From Rhynchopus euleeides (Eukaryota; Euglenozoa; Diplonemea; Diplonemida; Diplonemidae): DNA of 64,000 bases. Both the position numbers and the translations under genes were made by a program. The notes beneath the pieces are model-generated. The model was not told where the DNA came from, ran no database searches, and worked only from the letters and a program-made list of their open reading frames with translations. The DNA lies in contig OY723284.1 in NCBI GenBank assembly GCA_963210315.1, positions 682,001 through 746,000 of the forward strand, given 5' to 3'. Below, one piece after another: positions 1 through 11,058 of the stretch (within the stretch, counting starts at the first letter, position 1; each line of letters starts with the position of its first letter).

Positions 1-547
1 CAGGGAAGGGCCTGCCGGGAGAAAATCACTGGAAAACACCATACTGCATGTCGATACATTGGAACGAAGGCCCCCCTATCTAAGGCATTTGGCAACGTGA
101 TGTGCCAGGAATGTAAAGGGTGGCAAATATTTTTCGTATGCGGTGCGCAAAGATGTGGGCGCACCAGCGACCCGCGCCTCGGCACGGCTTCCACCTGACA
201 GGGTGGGGAGGGGTTTGTGGGTTTGTGGGTTCGAGGTGAGTCTGGCCATGGAGAGAACGGAAGGGTCGAGTGGATTTTTGCACGAGATATAACGATTTTC
301 GCACGAAAATGCATAGGGTCGCGCTGTCAACCTCTCCCACCCGTGGGTTCATTTTTTTGATGCGGTTGACGCCTCCACAGTACCGAGCTCGGTGGATAGG
401 TCATGACAGCGGTAGTCTTCTTCAAAAGAGAAGCAGTTGGCACATGGTTGGCGTATGCTTGAGCAGACACCTCTCCTCACTGTGCATTTATTTCTCGCAA
501 ACACACACACAGCCACAGTTCCCCCGCCCCCCCTGGAACAATGGCAG
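1..547. other. Intergenic flank left of transposon 1
   Basis: No gene is supported here. The stretch has several short open frames on both strands without domain character, and a short CA run near 500-512. It ends at the 6-bp target duplication TTTAAC (548-553). Confidence 0.5.
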
Positions 548-563
548 TTTAACCACGGTTTGC

Positions 564-950
564 CCCCCGGGCGGGATCCCGGGCGGGCCCGGCCGGGTTC
601 CGGGAAATTCCGGGATTCCCGGGATTTCCCGGCCGGGAAATCCCGGGATCCCGGCCGGGAATCCCGGGATTTCCCGGCCGGGATCCCGGGATGACCCCGG
701 GATATCCCGGGGTCATCCCGGGACCCCCCCGGGGTCAGGTGTAGGTGGGTGGTAAGATGACTTGAGAGTTTTGCACATTGCATATTGCACGCTGCCGTTG
801 CCCCCTTCCCCTTTGCGATCCACCCGATGTCATTAGTTTTTCACGGTTTGCCCCCGGGCGGGATCTCGGGCGGGCCCGGCCGGGAAATCCCGGGATGGCC
901 CCGGGATATCCCGGGGTCATCCCGGGACCCAGTCGTGCCCTTGTGCTCCT
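564..950. repeat. GC-rich subterminal palindrome array of element 1
   Basis: Overlapping palindromes of CCCGGGAT, TTCCCGGCCGGGAA and GATATCCCGGGG type fill 564-735 and recur at 842-950 after a second CACGGTTTGCCCCC end sequence. The mirror array is at about 3265-3400. These look like clustered transposase-binding or fold-back sequence of the element rather than coding DNA. Confidence 0.75.
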
Positions 951-1789
951 CACTCACGACACCATCATCAGCAGGAGTGTGAGTGTGGAAGCGTCAACGC
1001 AAAAAGAAACCAAAGCAAGTGCCGAACAAAGCGCAGTGACACTTTTCGCTCAGTAATGCTGAAAAATGAGCCGCCTCACAATGTTGGTGACCCCTCCACC
1101 TCTTCCCAGCACAACTGGAGGGCCACCCACTCTGCGCAGTTTGCCGAAGCTAGTACCTGGCAATAACCCAGCGCGTTCACTCCATCGATCTGTACAAGAG
1201 GCAGCCCAGCCAGTGTCACAAGCCCAGGCCGAGGGGGGGTGACATTCTCTCGGAGTACCCGAGGGAACAGAGAGGTAACAGAGCGGGATATCCGTGGGAT
1301 ATCCCTCTCTGTTTCTCGCGTGTCTTCTGCAGGGTTCCACATTGGTGCAGGACATCCAACGGGAGAAGTAACATTCCGTGGAGGTTATCCCATAGGATAT
1401 CCTCCCCAGGTTCTGGGAATCGAACCACCACCTATGTTGTCACGCAGGCTCCATGCGACAGTACCTCGCGGACAACCCAGAATCGGGCGCGGAGCACATC
1501 TCCCGACGGTGTTCCCCCGAGGGGAGCCTCGCCCGGGTGTACTTTGCACAGAGTATGGGCGCCCTGTTTGGGATGTCGACTGCCGCAACCAGATCCCAGG
1601 CACTGTGTCGACGACGCAGCACCTGAGCGGGTTTTGAACCCGAGACCGTCAATTCTCAGCAGGACCTCAGGGAGGGCGCCGACCCGGGCTTCCCCTCCCG
1701 GTGTCCTCGCCTCGAAGGGAGGGCGTTTGGTGTGTCGGCATGAGGTGGTGCAGAGGGCAACCCTCTGGAGTGCACTACACAGCGACGTG

Positions 1790-2600
1790 GTTCCTGATGG
1801 ACACCGTGGTTGAGCAGCAATCTTGTTTCCTGCCACTTGTAATCCTGCCACTTGTCACTTGTGTGCTGCCTTCGTGTGTGCGCCTGTGCCTCCCTGTTCT
1901 GCATTTGGTTACCCTCACGGGTATCACGATACAGAGCAGTCCCCCCCCTCCTCCCCCCAAAAATCGTTCGCATCATCTTGGCGCCCATTCCTTCCACTTT
2001 CTGTGGATGTGTTTGGTATTTCCGAACGGAATTTTCCAGCGTCAAGACTGATACCTCGCCGTTTTCGAGTCAGTCACTTCCACCGCCGCTGCGATTTGCG
2101 TACCGGTAGTTGTGCAGAAATGCTAACATTTAATTTGCTCTGTGGAACCTGGACTGCACCTTCTGGGATGTGAGTCTGTAGATAGTTGGACAGTTGCGGT
2201 ACCCATCTGTTAGAAAGCTGAAAGGAACCTTGTCGGGCGATCAAGGACGACTGAGGGTTCAGTTTGAGTTTAATGTGGTCCAAGGGTACAACAGACATCA
2301 CTGCTTTGCAGATCCCTCTTGCTTGTCCCTCTGGTAACTTCCAACGGCTCAAACTCCTCGACTTCCTTGGGTGGGCATTTGCCATACCTGACGTAAAACA
2401 GTGATGCTTCGTGCTAGTGGTGAACCTGACGTTAGTAAAGGAAGGGTGCTGCGGCTGTCCACGAGGGGCTCTGATGCCTCCTCACGGTGCCTGGTTGGTC
2501 GGTTCAGGTGAAACAGAGCAAATTTAGTGTTAGGGGGATGCCTCTGGTCAAGGCCTTTTCACAAAAATTGACCCACGGCGCCGAGTTGGGCCGTTGGTTC
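1790..2600 (+). repeat. Dispersed repeat shared with 9200-10190 (inverted)
   Basis: Stretches such as the run around 1880-2130 and 2540-2600 reappear on the opposite strand at 10190-9930 and 9260-9200. By eye they look roughly four-fifths identical, with small gaps. The shared blocks are in the same order relative to the nearest transposon end, which ties element 1 to the element at 8894-14539. No conserved reading frame was recognised in the shared part. Confidence 0.7.
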
Positions 2601-3415
2601 CTGGTTGTAGCTCGGTCTACGCCAGGTTCCACACCCCGTCATCGCAAAACGTACGCATACACAGAGGCAAAACACAACAGCCTCTGTGGTACGGGAGCAT
2701 GGCGGGAGGAAATTTTGCCTTTTGGTCAAATAGGCACCCTTTTGTAATCACTTGACCCGCAGGGTGGCTGAGTCTTATCAGACAGGCCGACCTACATGTT
2801 GATCAGTGGAACCACACAACCTGTTCAACCTGCCCCCGGGGTGGCTGAGTCCACCCCTGCCGTAGCGTAAGATAAGCCTACGTCGACCCTCGTCGTCCTC
2901 TTCGTCGTCCTAGGACTGTGGAGTTCAGCAACCAGGAGGAGGATGCGGAACTGCTGTGAGCTGCACACTCTCTTGACACACCTGCACGTATCTGCGTTAC
3001 ACTCGTGGTAACCCCGAACCCTGTATTTATACAGGAGACTTCCATCTGGGACAGTTTCTGTTCCAGATGAGCTTTGACAGTGGTAGCCATCTTTGCTATG
3101 GAGCCATCGTCATTGCTATCGTCGTCACTCGGACCCATGAGCAGTGGATACAATTGGTGTGGAAGGAGAGGGTGCGGTTCTGGATCAGCAGGTCTGAATC
3201 TGAAACTGGGACTGAAAGCCATAGGTCTGAGATGACCTCGGTCCAAGCGACCTGAGACTGAGAACCCCCGGGATTCCCGGCCGGACCCCGGCCGGACCCG
3301 GCCGGGATTTCCCCGGGATCCCGGCCGGGATTTCAAAATCCCGGTCCCGGGCCCGGAATTTCCGGGCCCGGCCGGGGTTTCCCGGGATCCTGCCGGGGGG
3401 CAAACCGTGTTTAAC

Positions 3416-4687
3416 AATAAACATCGTCGGGGGTCAAAAATAACATCCCCCGACACCCAGCGGTTGCATCAGAACGAGTAAATAGTAACGCGAAGAACAA
3501 GGGAGGGAAGAGAGACGCATCGGGAATAGAGAGGAAAAAGGAAAGACTAGACGTGAAAGAGCGGCTAATGTCCGCTGCAGGATCAAATCGGGAGAGTGGG
3601 TGGGTGTAGAAGGGGGGTGGAAGACCACCGAACGGCTCTGCTTGCAATGCAGGAGGATCCTCGGGCACACACACGCACTGGGGGAATTCACCCTATGTCA
3701 AACACAGACTGTTGCCAGGCTCGTCTAGTGCTCGTGTCGGATCAAAATGCCTTCGCCGTGTCTGAGTTTGTTGGTCGTAGGAAGGTGTCGCGGTGGCAGG
3801 GGCTCCTATCTGTCTCAGAGAGGGACAGCCGCTTCGGAAATCTTGTCCCTTCCCAGCTGCGCTGCAGTGAGAGAGCCCCCGAACCCTGCATCTGTCACAC
3901 ACAGGTGGCGGGGGTGGGGGCGGGGGGGAAATCGTACTCCGTTCGCTTGACACAATGTCCAGCAGCTGACAAACCCAATTTACAAAACCCAGCTCCGAAC
4001 CGAGTTTCGTAGAGGGCGCGTTTGCTGTCTCAAGCCTGTGTCGAGGTCTTGTGAAGTGTGTCATTGGGGTGATTCTCCTCGAGCGTCATGCCGTACGATT
4101 TCATTCGTTGCTCCGGGAATTTCGCTCTCCTTCGTCCGCCCGTGGTTTGCAGAACGAGTAAAAACCTACATGTGCCCTGTCGGATCGTGAAGTGACAGTA
4201 AAACGTGGCAACAAACCAATGCCTTCCCTCAATTGATTGTGTTGTCCCGCAGATCCCACCCTTTGCACACCACACCCCGGGGTCTGATGAAGTGGTGTGA
4301 GTGGGAGGAAAAAGGGCGCAGAAAGTACTTCCCCGCCAGTTGGGAAAATATGTGGAATGGAAAAAGGAAAAGGCAAAAGACAAAACAGAACGACACACAG
4401 AACGGGCGAACGCCGGGGGTCAGGCTGTCTAGCCACTCCCGAGGATGCAAATGGGGGAGTGCGCGCGGCACAATGGCACATTAAATACCGCCTTGTGTAC
4501 GGGGGCTGCAGCACATATCGCACCAGGGGGCGCACGCCCTTCGGCGCCATCACCACACACCCTCATCACACAGGCGGAATGCACACCCCGTGAGGGGGCT
4601 CCTTCCCTCTGAACAGGCCTGAGCCACTAAGGGTGCTCCGACGGCACAGCCACCCGCCCTGCCCAACCCGTGGCCAACAGGCAGTTC
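3416..4687. other. Intergenic region downstream of the RING ligase gene
   Basis: No gene is recognised. Several overlapping open frames of 80-140 codons occur on both strands but are proline/serine-rich and show no domain, which is usual for GC-rich noncoding DNA. The stretch will contain the 3' UTR of the minus-strand gene ending at 4688. Confidence 0.45.
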
Positions 4688-6396
4688 TTACCGCCAGATC
4701 TCCAACCTGTGGCTCACAGCGGTGCTGCATATCGGACACTCATCAAGGCCCACTGCACAACCCGCGCAAGACGCGACGTGCTTACAGGGCATGAGCACGG
4801 TGTTCGCCGTCGCCTGTTTCGGGGGGGGGGGGGTTTGATTGTCAAGAGTGAATGGAAAGCAAGTCTCCCAGCCCCTTCATATTTTTTTCGCACCCACCCA
4901 CCCACCCCTGCCAACCCCACCACACCCAAACATACCGAACTGCAGACGGGGCACGTCCGCTCGGCACTGAGCGACCTGGGCGACCCCGTCGACAGCACAG
5001 ACCCACGCGGGGACAGCGACGGCGAGGTCGATATGCGCCGCAGCTCTGTGCGGGGATGTTTCCTGCCCGACACCAGACAGGTGAGGGGCACCTCTGCCAG
5101 AGACAGCCCGCAGTACTCGCAGGTCTCCACCCGCAACACCTTCCGCGGCGACAGGCTCCCGCTGCGCGGCACACTGCGGGGCACGCTGCGCGCAGAGCTC
5201 CGGGGGGAGCTCACAGCACCGCCACCACCACCGGTATCGCTGTTCCCCTCCTCGGCCTCCTCCCCCTCCTCCGCGTCGCACTCATCTGTCAGCTGGTCGC
5301 CCTCCACCTGGCCTGGCAGGGCGATCTGCTCGTCAGGCTTTGCCGCACCGCACATCCTGCACACACCCCCGCTGGTGTTGGCGTAGGTGCAAGCCGGGCA
5401 TATGAAGCTCACGATGCGCGACGCCTTCCTCCCGCGGAGCTGCCCGATCTCCACCCCCAGCTGATCCCATATGTTGTGCACCACGGCAGCGCGGTCCGCC
5501 AGCGTCGCCACCATCTGGAGTGACTTGAACGGGACACCCAGGATAGGCTTTTTGAACAGCCCCGTCTCATAGCACATCATCTGCAGCCTCCCCCTCTCCG
5601 CGTGGCAGGATATCCGCTGTGCGGAGTACATCCAATCGCCTGTCGGGGCATACACGTCTAGCCTCCCACCGTGGTGCAGCACCAGCTTTGTCCTCCCGCT
5701 GGGTGTCTGGAAGGTTACAACCTCCCCACGATCCATCGCTGCAATCACAGCGGACCGATCGGGGCGGATGCTGGCACGGGGTGACGGCTGGCCCTGCTCT
5801 GACCCCGAGGGGAGGCCAGAGGCATCAGACCACCTGGGGCCACGGTGGGGGCGCCCGGTGTGGACGCAGAATAGTGGGGTCGCGATAAGAGGGAGCCCGC
5901 AGTCTGCACAGGATGAGCCCTCGGCAGTCCCATCGTGGACATGAGGGTCTGTCGTCACGACGAAGGCGCTGAGCGTGTGTGGGATGCCTGCTATGTCAGC
6001 GAGGTGTGCCACGTCGGAGAGGAGGTTGAGGAGATCAACCCCGGTGGCGCGTGCCCTGCAGATAGGCTTGTCCTTCAGGCTGTGGAGTGTCACGGTGCTT
6101 CCAGCGGAGTCGTTCCCCTCCCGGCTGACGGTGGATGCGATGATGCCGCTGACAGCGTACTGCCACTTCCCGCCGGACATCACCTCGAGAAATTTCGGCC
6201 TGCAGTTCAGCAGCGTAATCTCATCCCCGGACTCATCCTGCATGTTCACGCTGTCGCTCCGAAGCAGCGCATTAGCGAGGTGCTGTGCCGGTGGCGGGGC
6301 CTTCGGTGGTTGCGGCAGCCCTTTGGAGCCTATATACCAATCAACCTCATCCAGCACGCTCTCACGTTTCTTGTTCCGGCTGAATCCACCGCCCAT
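4688..6396 (-). CDS. RING-finger E3 ubiquitin ligase with RanBP2-type zinc finger, one intron
   Basis: Exon 1 runs 6396-4936 (487 codons) and exon 2 runs 4813-4688 (41 codons plus stop), giving 528 residues. The 122-nt intron has a GTATGT donor and a CAG acceptor. Only the spliced product has a complete C-terminal RING: Cys482, Cys485, Cys497, His499, Cys503, Cys506, Cys513 and Cys516, of the XIAP/MDM2-like CPxC...PCxHxxxC spacing. A RanBP2-type zinc finger (CPACTYAN...CRMC) lies near 328-356. Two similar clusters of the form CxxCGLxLxxxPLxC...GRxHxR lie near 162 and 425. The start MGGGFSRNKK fits an N-myristoylation signal (Gly2, Ser6), so membrane anchoring is inferred. A pyrimidine tract plus CAG ends 1 nt before the ATG. 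The likely role is transfer of ubiquitin to unknown substrates. The middle is serine/proline-rich and disordered. Confidence 0.85.
4814..4935 (-). other. Spliceosomal intron in the RING ligase gene
   Basis: The donor GTATGT starts at 4935 and the acceptor CAG ends at 4814, for a length of 122 nt. A C-rich tract precedes the acceptor. Reading straight through gives a low-complexity tail. Removing the intron keeps the frame and joins the first CxxC pair of the RING to its remaining six ligands, which is strong support for splicing. Confidence 0.9.
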
Positions 6397-6484
6397 CCTG
6401 GGGTGGGGTAGGGGGTGGAGGGCGGTCGGAGGTTCCGGCGGGAGTTGCTGTGGTTTCTTCAAAAGGGTGAAGTGGATCCGCCAA
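6397..6484 (-). promoter_or_regulatory. Short 5' region of the RING gene with a candidate splice-leader acceptor
   Basis: Only 88 bp separate the start codon at 6396 from the transposon end at 6485. On the minus strand the tract CCTCCACCCCCTACCCCACC followed by CCAG ends 1 nt before ATG. This looks like a 3' splice (trans-splice) acceptor. Any promoter must lie inside or beyond the inserted element. Confidence 0.5.
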
Positions 6485-6642
6485 CACGGTGGGATCTTGT
6501 AAATTTTACATGTATAACTACAAGTATATACATGTATTATACATGTATAATACTTGCATGTCAACTATTATACATGTATAATACATGTATATGCCTGAAA
6601 TATACATGTAAAATACATGTATATCAAGTAAAAATACAAGTA

Positions 6643-7452
6643 CCGTAAACGGAAATATTGTGGACCGTAATAAAGGTGAACCGTACTATAGGTGGACCGT
6701 AAAAAAGATGGAACAAATGGGATTTTTCCGGAACTTGGAACATTTTTACGGTCCACCTATTTTACGGTTGGGATAGTGGACTTGGCGGTTTTTTTTACGA
6801 GTTCCTTCGTGACGAAGTCGCGAAGGAACCAAGGAAATCGTACGACTGAAGCTGCAGGATTAACACCACAGAGCCTCAGCACAGAGTGTGCGCTCACCAT
6901 CGTCCGGGAACTGTTCTCCCACAGTTACTGCAGGGTGTACTACACTAAAGGAGTACGATTTCCCTGAATTTTCCGGGCACTGATTCACGAATTTACATCT
7001 GGAGGGAGCCCGGTGGTCTCAGCTTCTGTCTGCGCGCCCTGCCGTACTGTGGCTGCTTTTGTGGGCTCGTGCATCAGGTTCTACTTTTACTTCTACCGGA
7101 ACGCTCCTTGCATGGTACTACACTTCTCGAGGTGTGGTGGTGGGTGAGTCTCGAGGTGAGTGGTGGTGATCGTGCCCTTTCCACACGCAGGGAGGACTTG
7201 CTTCTCTTGCTGGTGTTGGTTGCGGTGGTGGAGGGAGGGTCCAAAGCTGGGAGGTCGGGAGGCCTACGTGCGGGAGTCTGCGGCGTGGAGGCCGCAGTCC
7301 GCGCCCCGCAACCCACCAGCCCGCGGGCGAAAATCGCATTGTCTTTTCCATATGCAGTCCCAATAAATAGTGGACCGTAAAAAAGATGGAACGTTTGGCC
7401 TTTTTTTGGGAACTTGGAACATTTTTACGGTCCACCCTTTTTCCGTTTACGG
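6643..7452. mobile_element. Nested TA-flanked element, copy J1
   Basis: The ends are CCGTAAACGG and CCGTTTACGG, flanked by TA (6641-6642 and 7453-7454). The inverted termini extend into GGACCGTAA motifs. The interior is noncoding and contains a hairpin around GTTCCTTCG...CGAAGGAAC. Copy J2 at 7501 is very similar. An unoccupied equivalent of the insertion site survives at about 8461-8590. The TA duplication suggests a Tc1/mariner-type non-autonomous element. Confidence 0.8.
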
Positions 7453-7500
7453 TATAATACTTGCATGTCAACTATTATACTTGTATTTTTACTTGATATA

Positions 7501-8304
7501 CCGTAAACGGAAATATTGTGGACCGTAATAAAGGTGAACCGTACTATAGGTGGACCGTAAAAAAGATGGAACAAATGGGATTTTTCCGGAACTTGGAACA
7601 TTTTTACGGTCCACCTATTTTACGGTTGGGATAGTGGACTTGGCGGTTTTTTTTACGAGTTCCTTCGCGACGAAGTCGAGAAGGAACCAAGGAAATCGCA
7701 CGACTGAAGCTGCAGGATTAACACCACAGGGCCTCAACACAGAGTGTGCGCTCACCTCGTCCGGAACTGCTCTCCCACAGTTACTGCAGGGTGTACTACA
7801 CTAAAGGAGTACGATTTCCCTGGATTTTCCGGGCACTGATTCACGAATTTACATCTGGAGGGAGCCCGGTGGTCTCAGCTTCTGTCTGCGCTCCCTGCCG
7901 TACCGTGGCTGCTTATGTGGGCTAGCGCAGCAGGTTCTACTTTTACTTCTACCGGAACGCTCCTTGCATGGTACTACACTTCTCGAGGTGTGTGGGTGAG
8001 TCTCGAGGTGAGTGGTGGTGATCGTGTCCTTTCCACACACAGGGAGGACTTGCTTCTCTTGCTGGTGTTGGTTGCGGTTGTGGAGGGAGGGTCCAAAGCT
8101 GGGAGGTCGGGAGGCCTACGTGTGGGTGTCTGCGGCGTGGAGGCCGCAGTCCGCGCCCCGCAACCCACCAGCCCGCGGGCGAAAATCGCATTGTCTTTTC
8201 CATATTCAGTCCCAATAAATGGTGGACCGTAAAAAAGATGGAACGTTTGGCCTTTTTTTGGGAACTTGGAACATTTTTACGGTCCACCCTTTTTCCGTTT
8301 ACGG
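7501..8304. mobile_element. Nested TA-flanked element, copy J2
   Basis: The ends are the same as J1 (CCGTAAACGG...CCGTTTACGG), flanked by TA at 7499-7500 and 8305-8306. J1 and J2 share the same orientation and are separated by 48 bp of host-element DNA. Small substitutions and indels separate them. Diverged pieces of the same sequence recur at about 52185-52385 (minus strand) and 62380-62460. Confidence 0.8.
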
Positions 8305-8305
8305 T

Positions 8306-8690
8306 ACATGTATTTTACATGTATATTTCAGGCATTTACATGTATTTTACATGTATAATACTTGTCATGCAAGTATTATACATGTATTTTACTTGTCATG
8401 CAAGTATTTTACATGTATAATACTTGCATGACAAGTATTATACATGTAAAATACATGTAAATGCCTGAAATATACATGTAAAATACATGTATATCAAGTA
8501 AAAATACAAGTATAATAGTTGACATGCAAGTATTATACTTGTATTTTTACTTGATATACATGTATTTTACATGTATATTTCAGGCATATCCATGTATTAT
8601 ACATGTATAATAGTTGACATGCAAGTATTATACATGTATAATACATGTATATACTTGTAGTTATACATGTAAAATTTACAAGATCCCACC
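8306..8690. repeat. ACATGTA palindrome array (right arm of element 3)
   Basis: Repeated palindromic units of TACATGTATTTTACATGTA and TAATACTTGCATG type make up the right arm. It contains the empty-site equivalent (about 8461-8590) of the J1 and J2 insertions. No open frame of interest is present. Confidence 0.75.
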
Positions 8691-8715
8691 GTGAAGCCAA
8701 GCAGGGGGGGGGGTA

Positions 8716-8887
8716 GGGGGGGCTAAAACCGGGAGTAAGGGGGGTGACGATTCTTCCCGATTTTCCAGAAAAATAAAAAAAATCGGGGGAAAAAACGCTG
8801 AAAAAAGGCGAAAAAAGAGTATGGGGAGTTGGGTCCAGTATAGCAAAGTTTGTGTATTTTTCGGGTGTTTTTTTGAATGGGACACCC
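8716..8887. repeat. G-rich transposon-like end TA|GGGGGGGCTAA
   Basis: After a G run and TA (8714-8715) the sequence GGGGGGGCTAAAACCGGGAG appears. Its inverse relative (GGGGGGGCTAATTC...CGGGAGTAA on the minus strand) ends at 21536, also followed by TA. This may be the left end of an element later filled by element 2 and the satellites, or just a solo end. Confidence 0.4.
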
Positions 8888-8905
8888 GAAGAACATGGTT
8901 TGACA

Positions 8906-9041
8906 TAAGACTTACTTATTTTTACGCTTATTTCGTAAGATTTGTAAGTCTTACAAGACTTACGGATTTTTCCGGAAATCTTATAAGACTTATAAGATTC
9001 TTACAGAAATCTTGCAAGTCTTACAAGATTCTTACATCTTG
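8906..9041. repeat. Left subterminal TTATAAGACTTATAA array of element 2
   Basis: Palindromic units such as CTTATAAGACTTATAAG, CTTACAAGACTTAC and GTAAGTCTTACAAGA are packed just inside the left terminus. The counterpart array is at 14205-14480. These are probably transposase-binding or hairpin-forming repeats. Confidence 0.75.
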
Positions 9042-11058
9042 CCCTGCTATTGGGGCAGGAACTGGGTGAACTGGCACCCTGATGTGCCTCGTTCAGCCGG
9101 CCACCTGGCGTGACACGGTCATGCACAGGCTCTTTGCAGGGTCGACCTCGCCCTGGACCAGTCGTAGGCTTACGCTACTGTTGGTTTTCAGGACTGGCCA
9201 CCACTGCGCGGGTCAATTTTTTTGGAAAGGGGGCCTTGACCAAAGGCAAACAGTTTTTGAGTTCTTGCACCACTTCATCTCGGGACTACTCTGATTGGGG
9301 ATTCCTCGGATTCGTCGACACGCTGTTTCAGAACTGTGCATCTCCATCCACACCGGCATCGGGTCACCCGCTGAATGCCGTGAGGGCCGAAGCCCAGGGT
9401 CAGATTTCGGTACAAGGCGATTAACAGGTCGTTGAGAGGTTCGCAAGTTTAAATGTACCTACAAAAGCTTCATGTACCCGTGATAGGGATTTAGTCATTG
9501 CTATAGGTGAAGATCAGAGCCCAGGCGGGATGTAAGACAGGGTGTCGCAGATGCAACAATGTCTCCAGAGCCACTTTGTATGCCTTTGTTCGGGATGCCC
9601 CTTCACCTGTCGCGCTTAGGTTCCGTCCAAGTTCGCCGATTCCAGTGCTTCAAGAGAGCACACAGTTCCTTCCCAGCAGTCTTCATCCTCGGTTCCGAAT
9701 CATCGCAGTCCCTCGAATCCATGGTGCAGAACTAAATTCTCGAAAGGCGGTCAATGTTTTGAAAGGGGCCCGTGACCAGCGGAAATTGGAATTTTTGAAC
9801 CCAAACCTGCAAGTGTGACTGTTGTTTAACGTTGTCCAAAGCCCCTTGCGGTGTGACAGTATATTCGTTTTGTGAATATCTGTCACATGGCTATGGCAAC
9901 ACAGACACAGGCAAGCTGGGGAGGCGTCGCGTCCGTCGAAAAGATCATTTCTGCACAACTACCGGCATCGCAGCTACGGTAGAAGTGACTGACCCTGTTC
10001 TTGTAATCTTGACGCTGGAAAATTCCATTCGGAAATACCAAACACAACCACGCAAGTGGTTGGAATGGGCGTCAAGATGATTTTTTGGGGAGTGGACTGC
10101 CCTGTATCGTGAACCCGCTGAGGGACAAAATACAGAACAGGGAGGCACAGGTGCAGGCACACACAGGCAGACACAGACAACACTGAAAGCAGTCATTTGG
10201 GCGGGGGGCGGGATATTCCCTTCCAGTCATCGGAGATTCCCTTCATTCATCAGTGCGTCTTCAACGAAGACCCCAGGAAGCAAGACCACATCGTTTCCCA
10301 AACTCCCAAACTACAGGTTTTGTTTGTGCGCACGAGCGACAGTGTGTTGTGACCCCTGTGCAGGGCGTTGCTGTGAATAGGTGGTTTTGTGTTGCTCTCT
10401 CAAAACACACTGCGCGCGTACGCTCCCACTGACTCTTTCGCTGACAAGCAAGTTTGGGCAAAAAAAAATATCACCCCACGCCCCCAAGGTTCCCTCCCCC
10501 CGCTTCACACCGCCGCCCCCCCACTCCCCCTGGTCCACCGACGGGCAAGTTCTGAAAATCAAAAAACAAGATGGGGGGTTTCGCTCGAAAGTGCAGAAAA
10601 GTGTGCCGACGCCGTCACCCGCCACAAAGAACACGGTGTAGGATTCTTCTGCTTTCACAAGCAGCAGAGACCAGGTGGGAGTGTGGCAGTCCCTGGCACG
10701 CCCCCGTGAGTGTTGGTAAAAAAAAAGTAAAATTAGCGAAAAGTGAGAGCCTCCACAGCTCAACCCCGGCCAGTATGCGGTTTGTTTGTCCTAGAGAGCA
10801 GACTGACGTCGCGGAAGAACGAAGTGTGGTTTTGAGGGCGCCCTGAGGCCAAGCCCACAATCGAGTGTGGGCTTGGGCACGCATGCACAAACGCTGAACC
10901 CAAGTACACGAACCCAATTACACGACGCACGGTTGTCTGCGGTGAGGAAAAGAGACACTGAAGTCTCTGAAAAACCTGCCGCTGGCTAGCAACCCCGGCC
11001 CGATTGTCTCAACCAACCCCACCTGGAAAGGTGGGTGTTAGTACGACCACGTGTAACC

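Larger units (their letters stand above)
554..3409 (+). mobile_element. Non-autonomous DNA transposon, CACGGTTTG ends, 6-bp TSD (element 1)
   Basis: The element starts CACGGTTTGCCCCCCGG at 554 and ends with its exact inverse at 3409. It is flanked by the direct repeat TTTAAC at 548-553 and 3410-3415. Just inside each end are GC-rich palindromic blocks built from CCCGGGATTTCCCGGCCGGG-like units (about 570-735, 850-950, and 3265-3400). A second copy of the end sequence lies at 842. No transposase frame is seen. The interior at about 1790-2600 matches, in inverted orientation, about 10190-9200 of the autonomous-looking element at 8894-14539, in the same order relative to the right-hand end. It is therefore probably a deleted relative of that family. 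The transposase superfamily is inferred from that relative. Confidence 0.85.
6485..8693. mobile_element. AT-rich long-inverted-repeat transposon, CACGGTGGGATC ends (element 3)
   Basis: The ends are CACGGTGGGATCTTGTAAAT at 6485 and its inverse at 8693. The inverted arms stay nearly identical for about 156 bp (one mismatch seen) until the nested insertion at 6643. The arms are made of ACATGTA/TATACATGTAT palindromes. The flanks CCGCCAA and AAGCCAA form an imperfect 7-bp target duplication (5 of 7). No transposase frame is present. The CACGGT start resembles elements 1 and 2, so membership of the same superfamily is possible but unproved. It sits directly against the 5' region of the RING ligase gene. 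Confidence 0.75.

Noticed and set aside
1400-1720. tRNA-like T-arm words (GGTTCGATTCCC and GGGTTCAAAACCC on the minus strand)
   Set aside because: No A box at the proper distance and no acceptor stem of tRNA length could be formed; at best a tRNA-derived scrap.
2755-2870. tRNA-Leu-like A box (TGGCTGAGT) occurring twice with GTTCAACC between
   Set aside because: The five-base acceptor pairing GCAGG/CCTGC is possible but the T-arm stem does not pair, so a functional tRNA is not supported.
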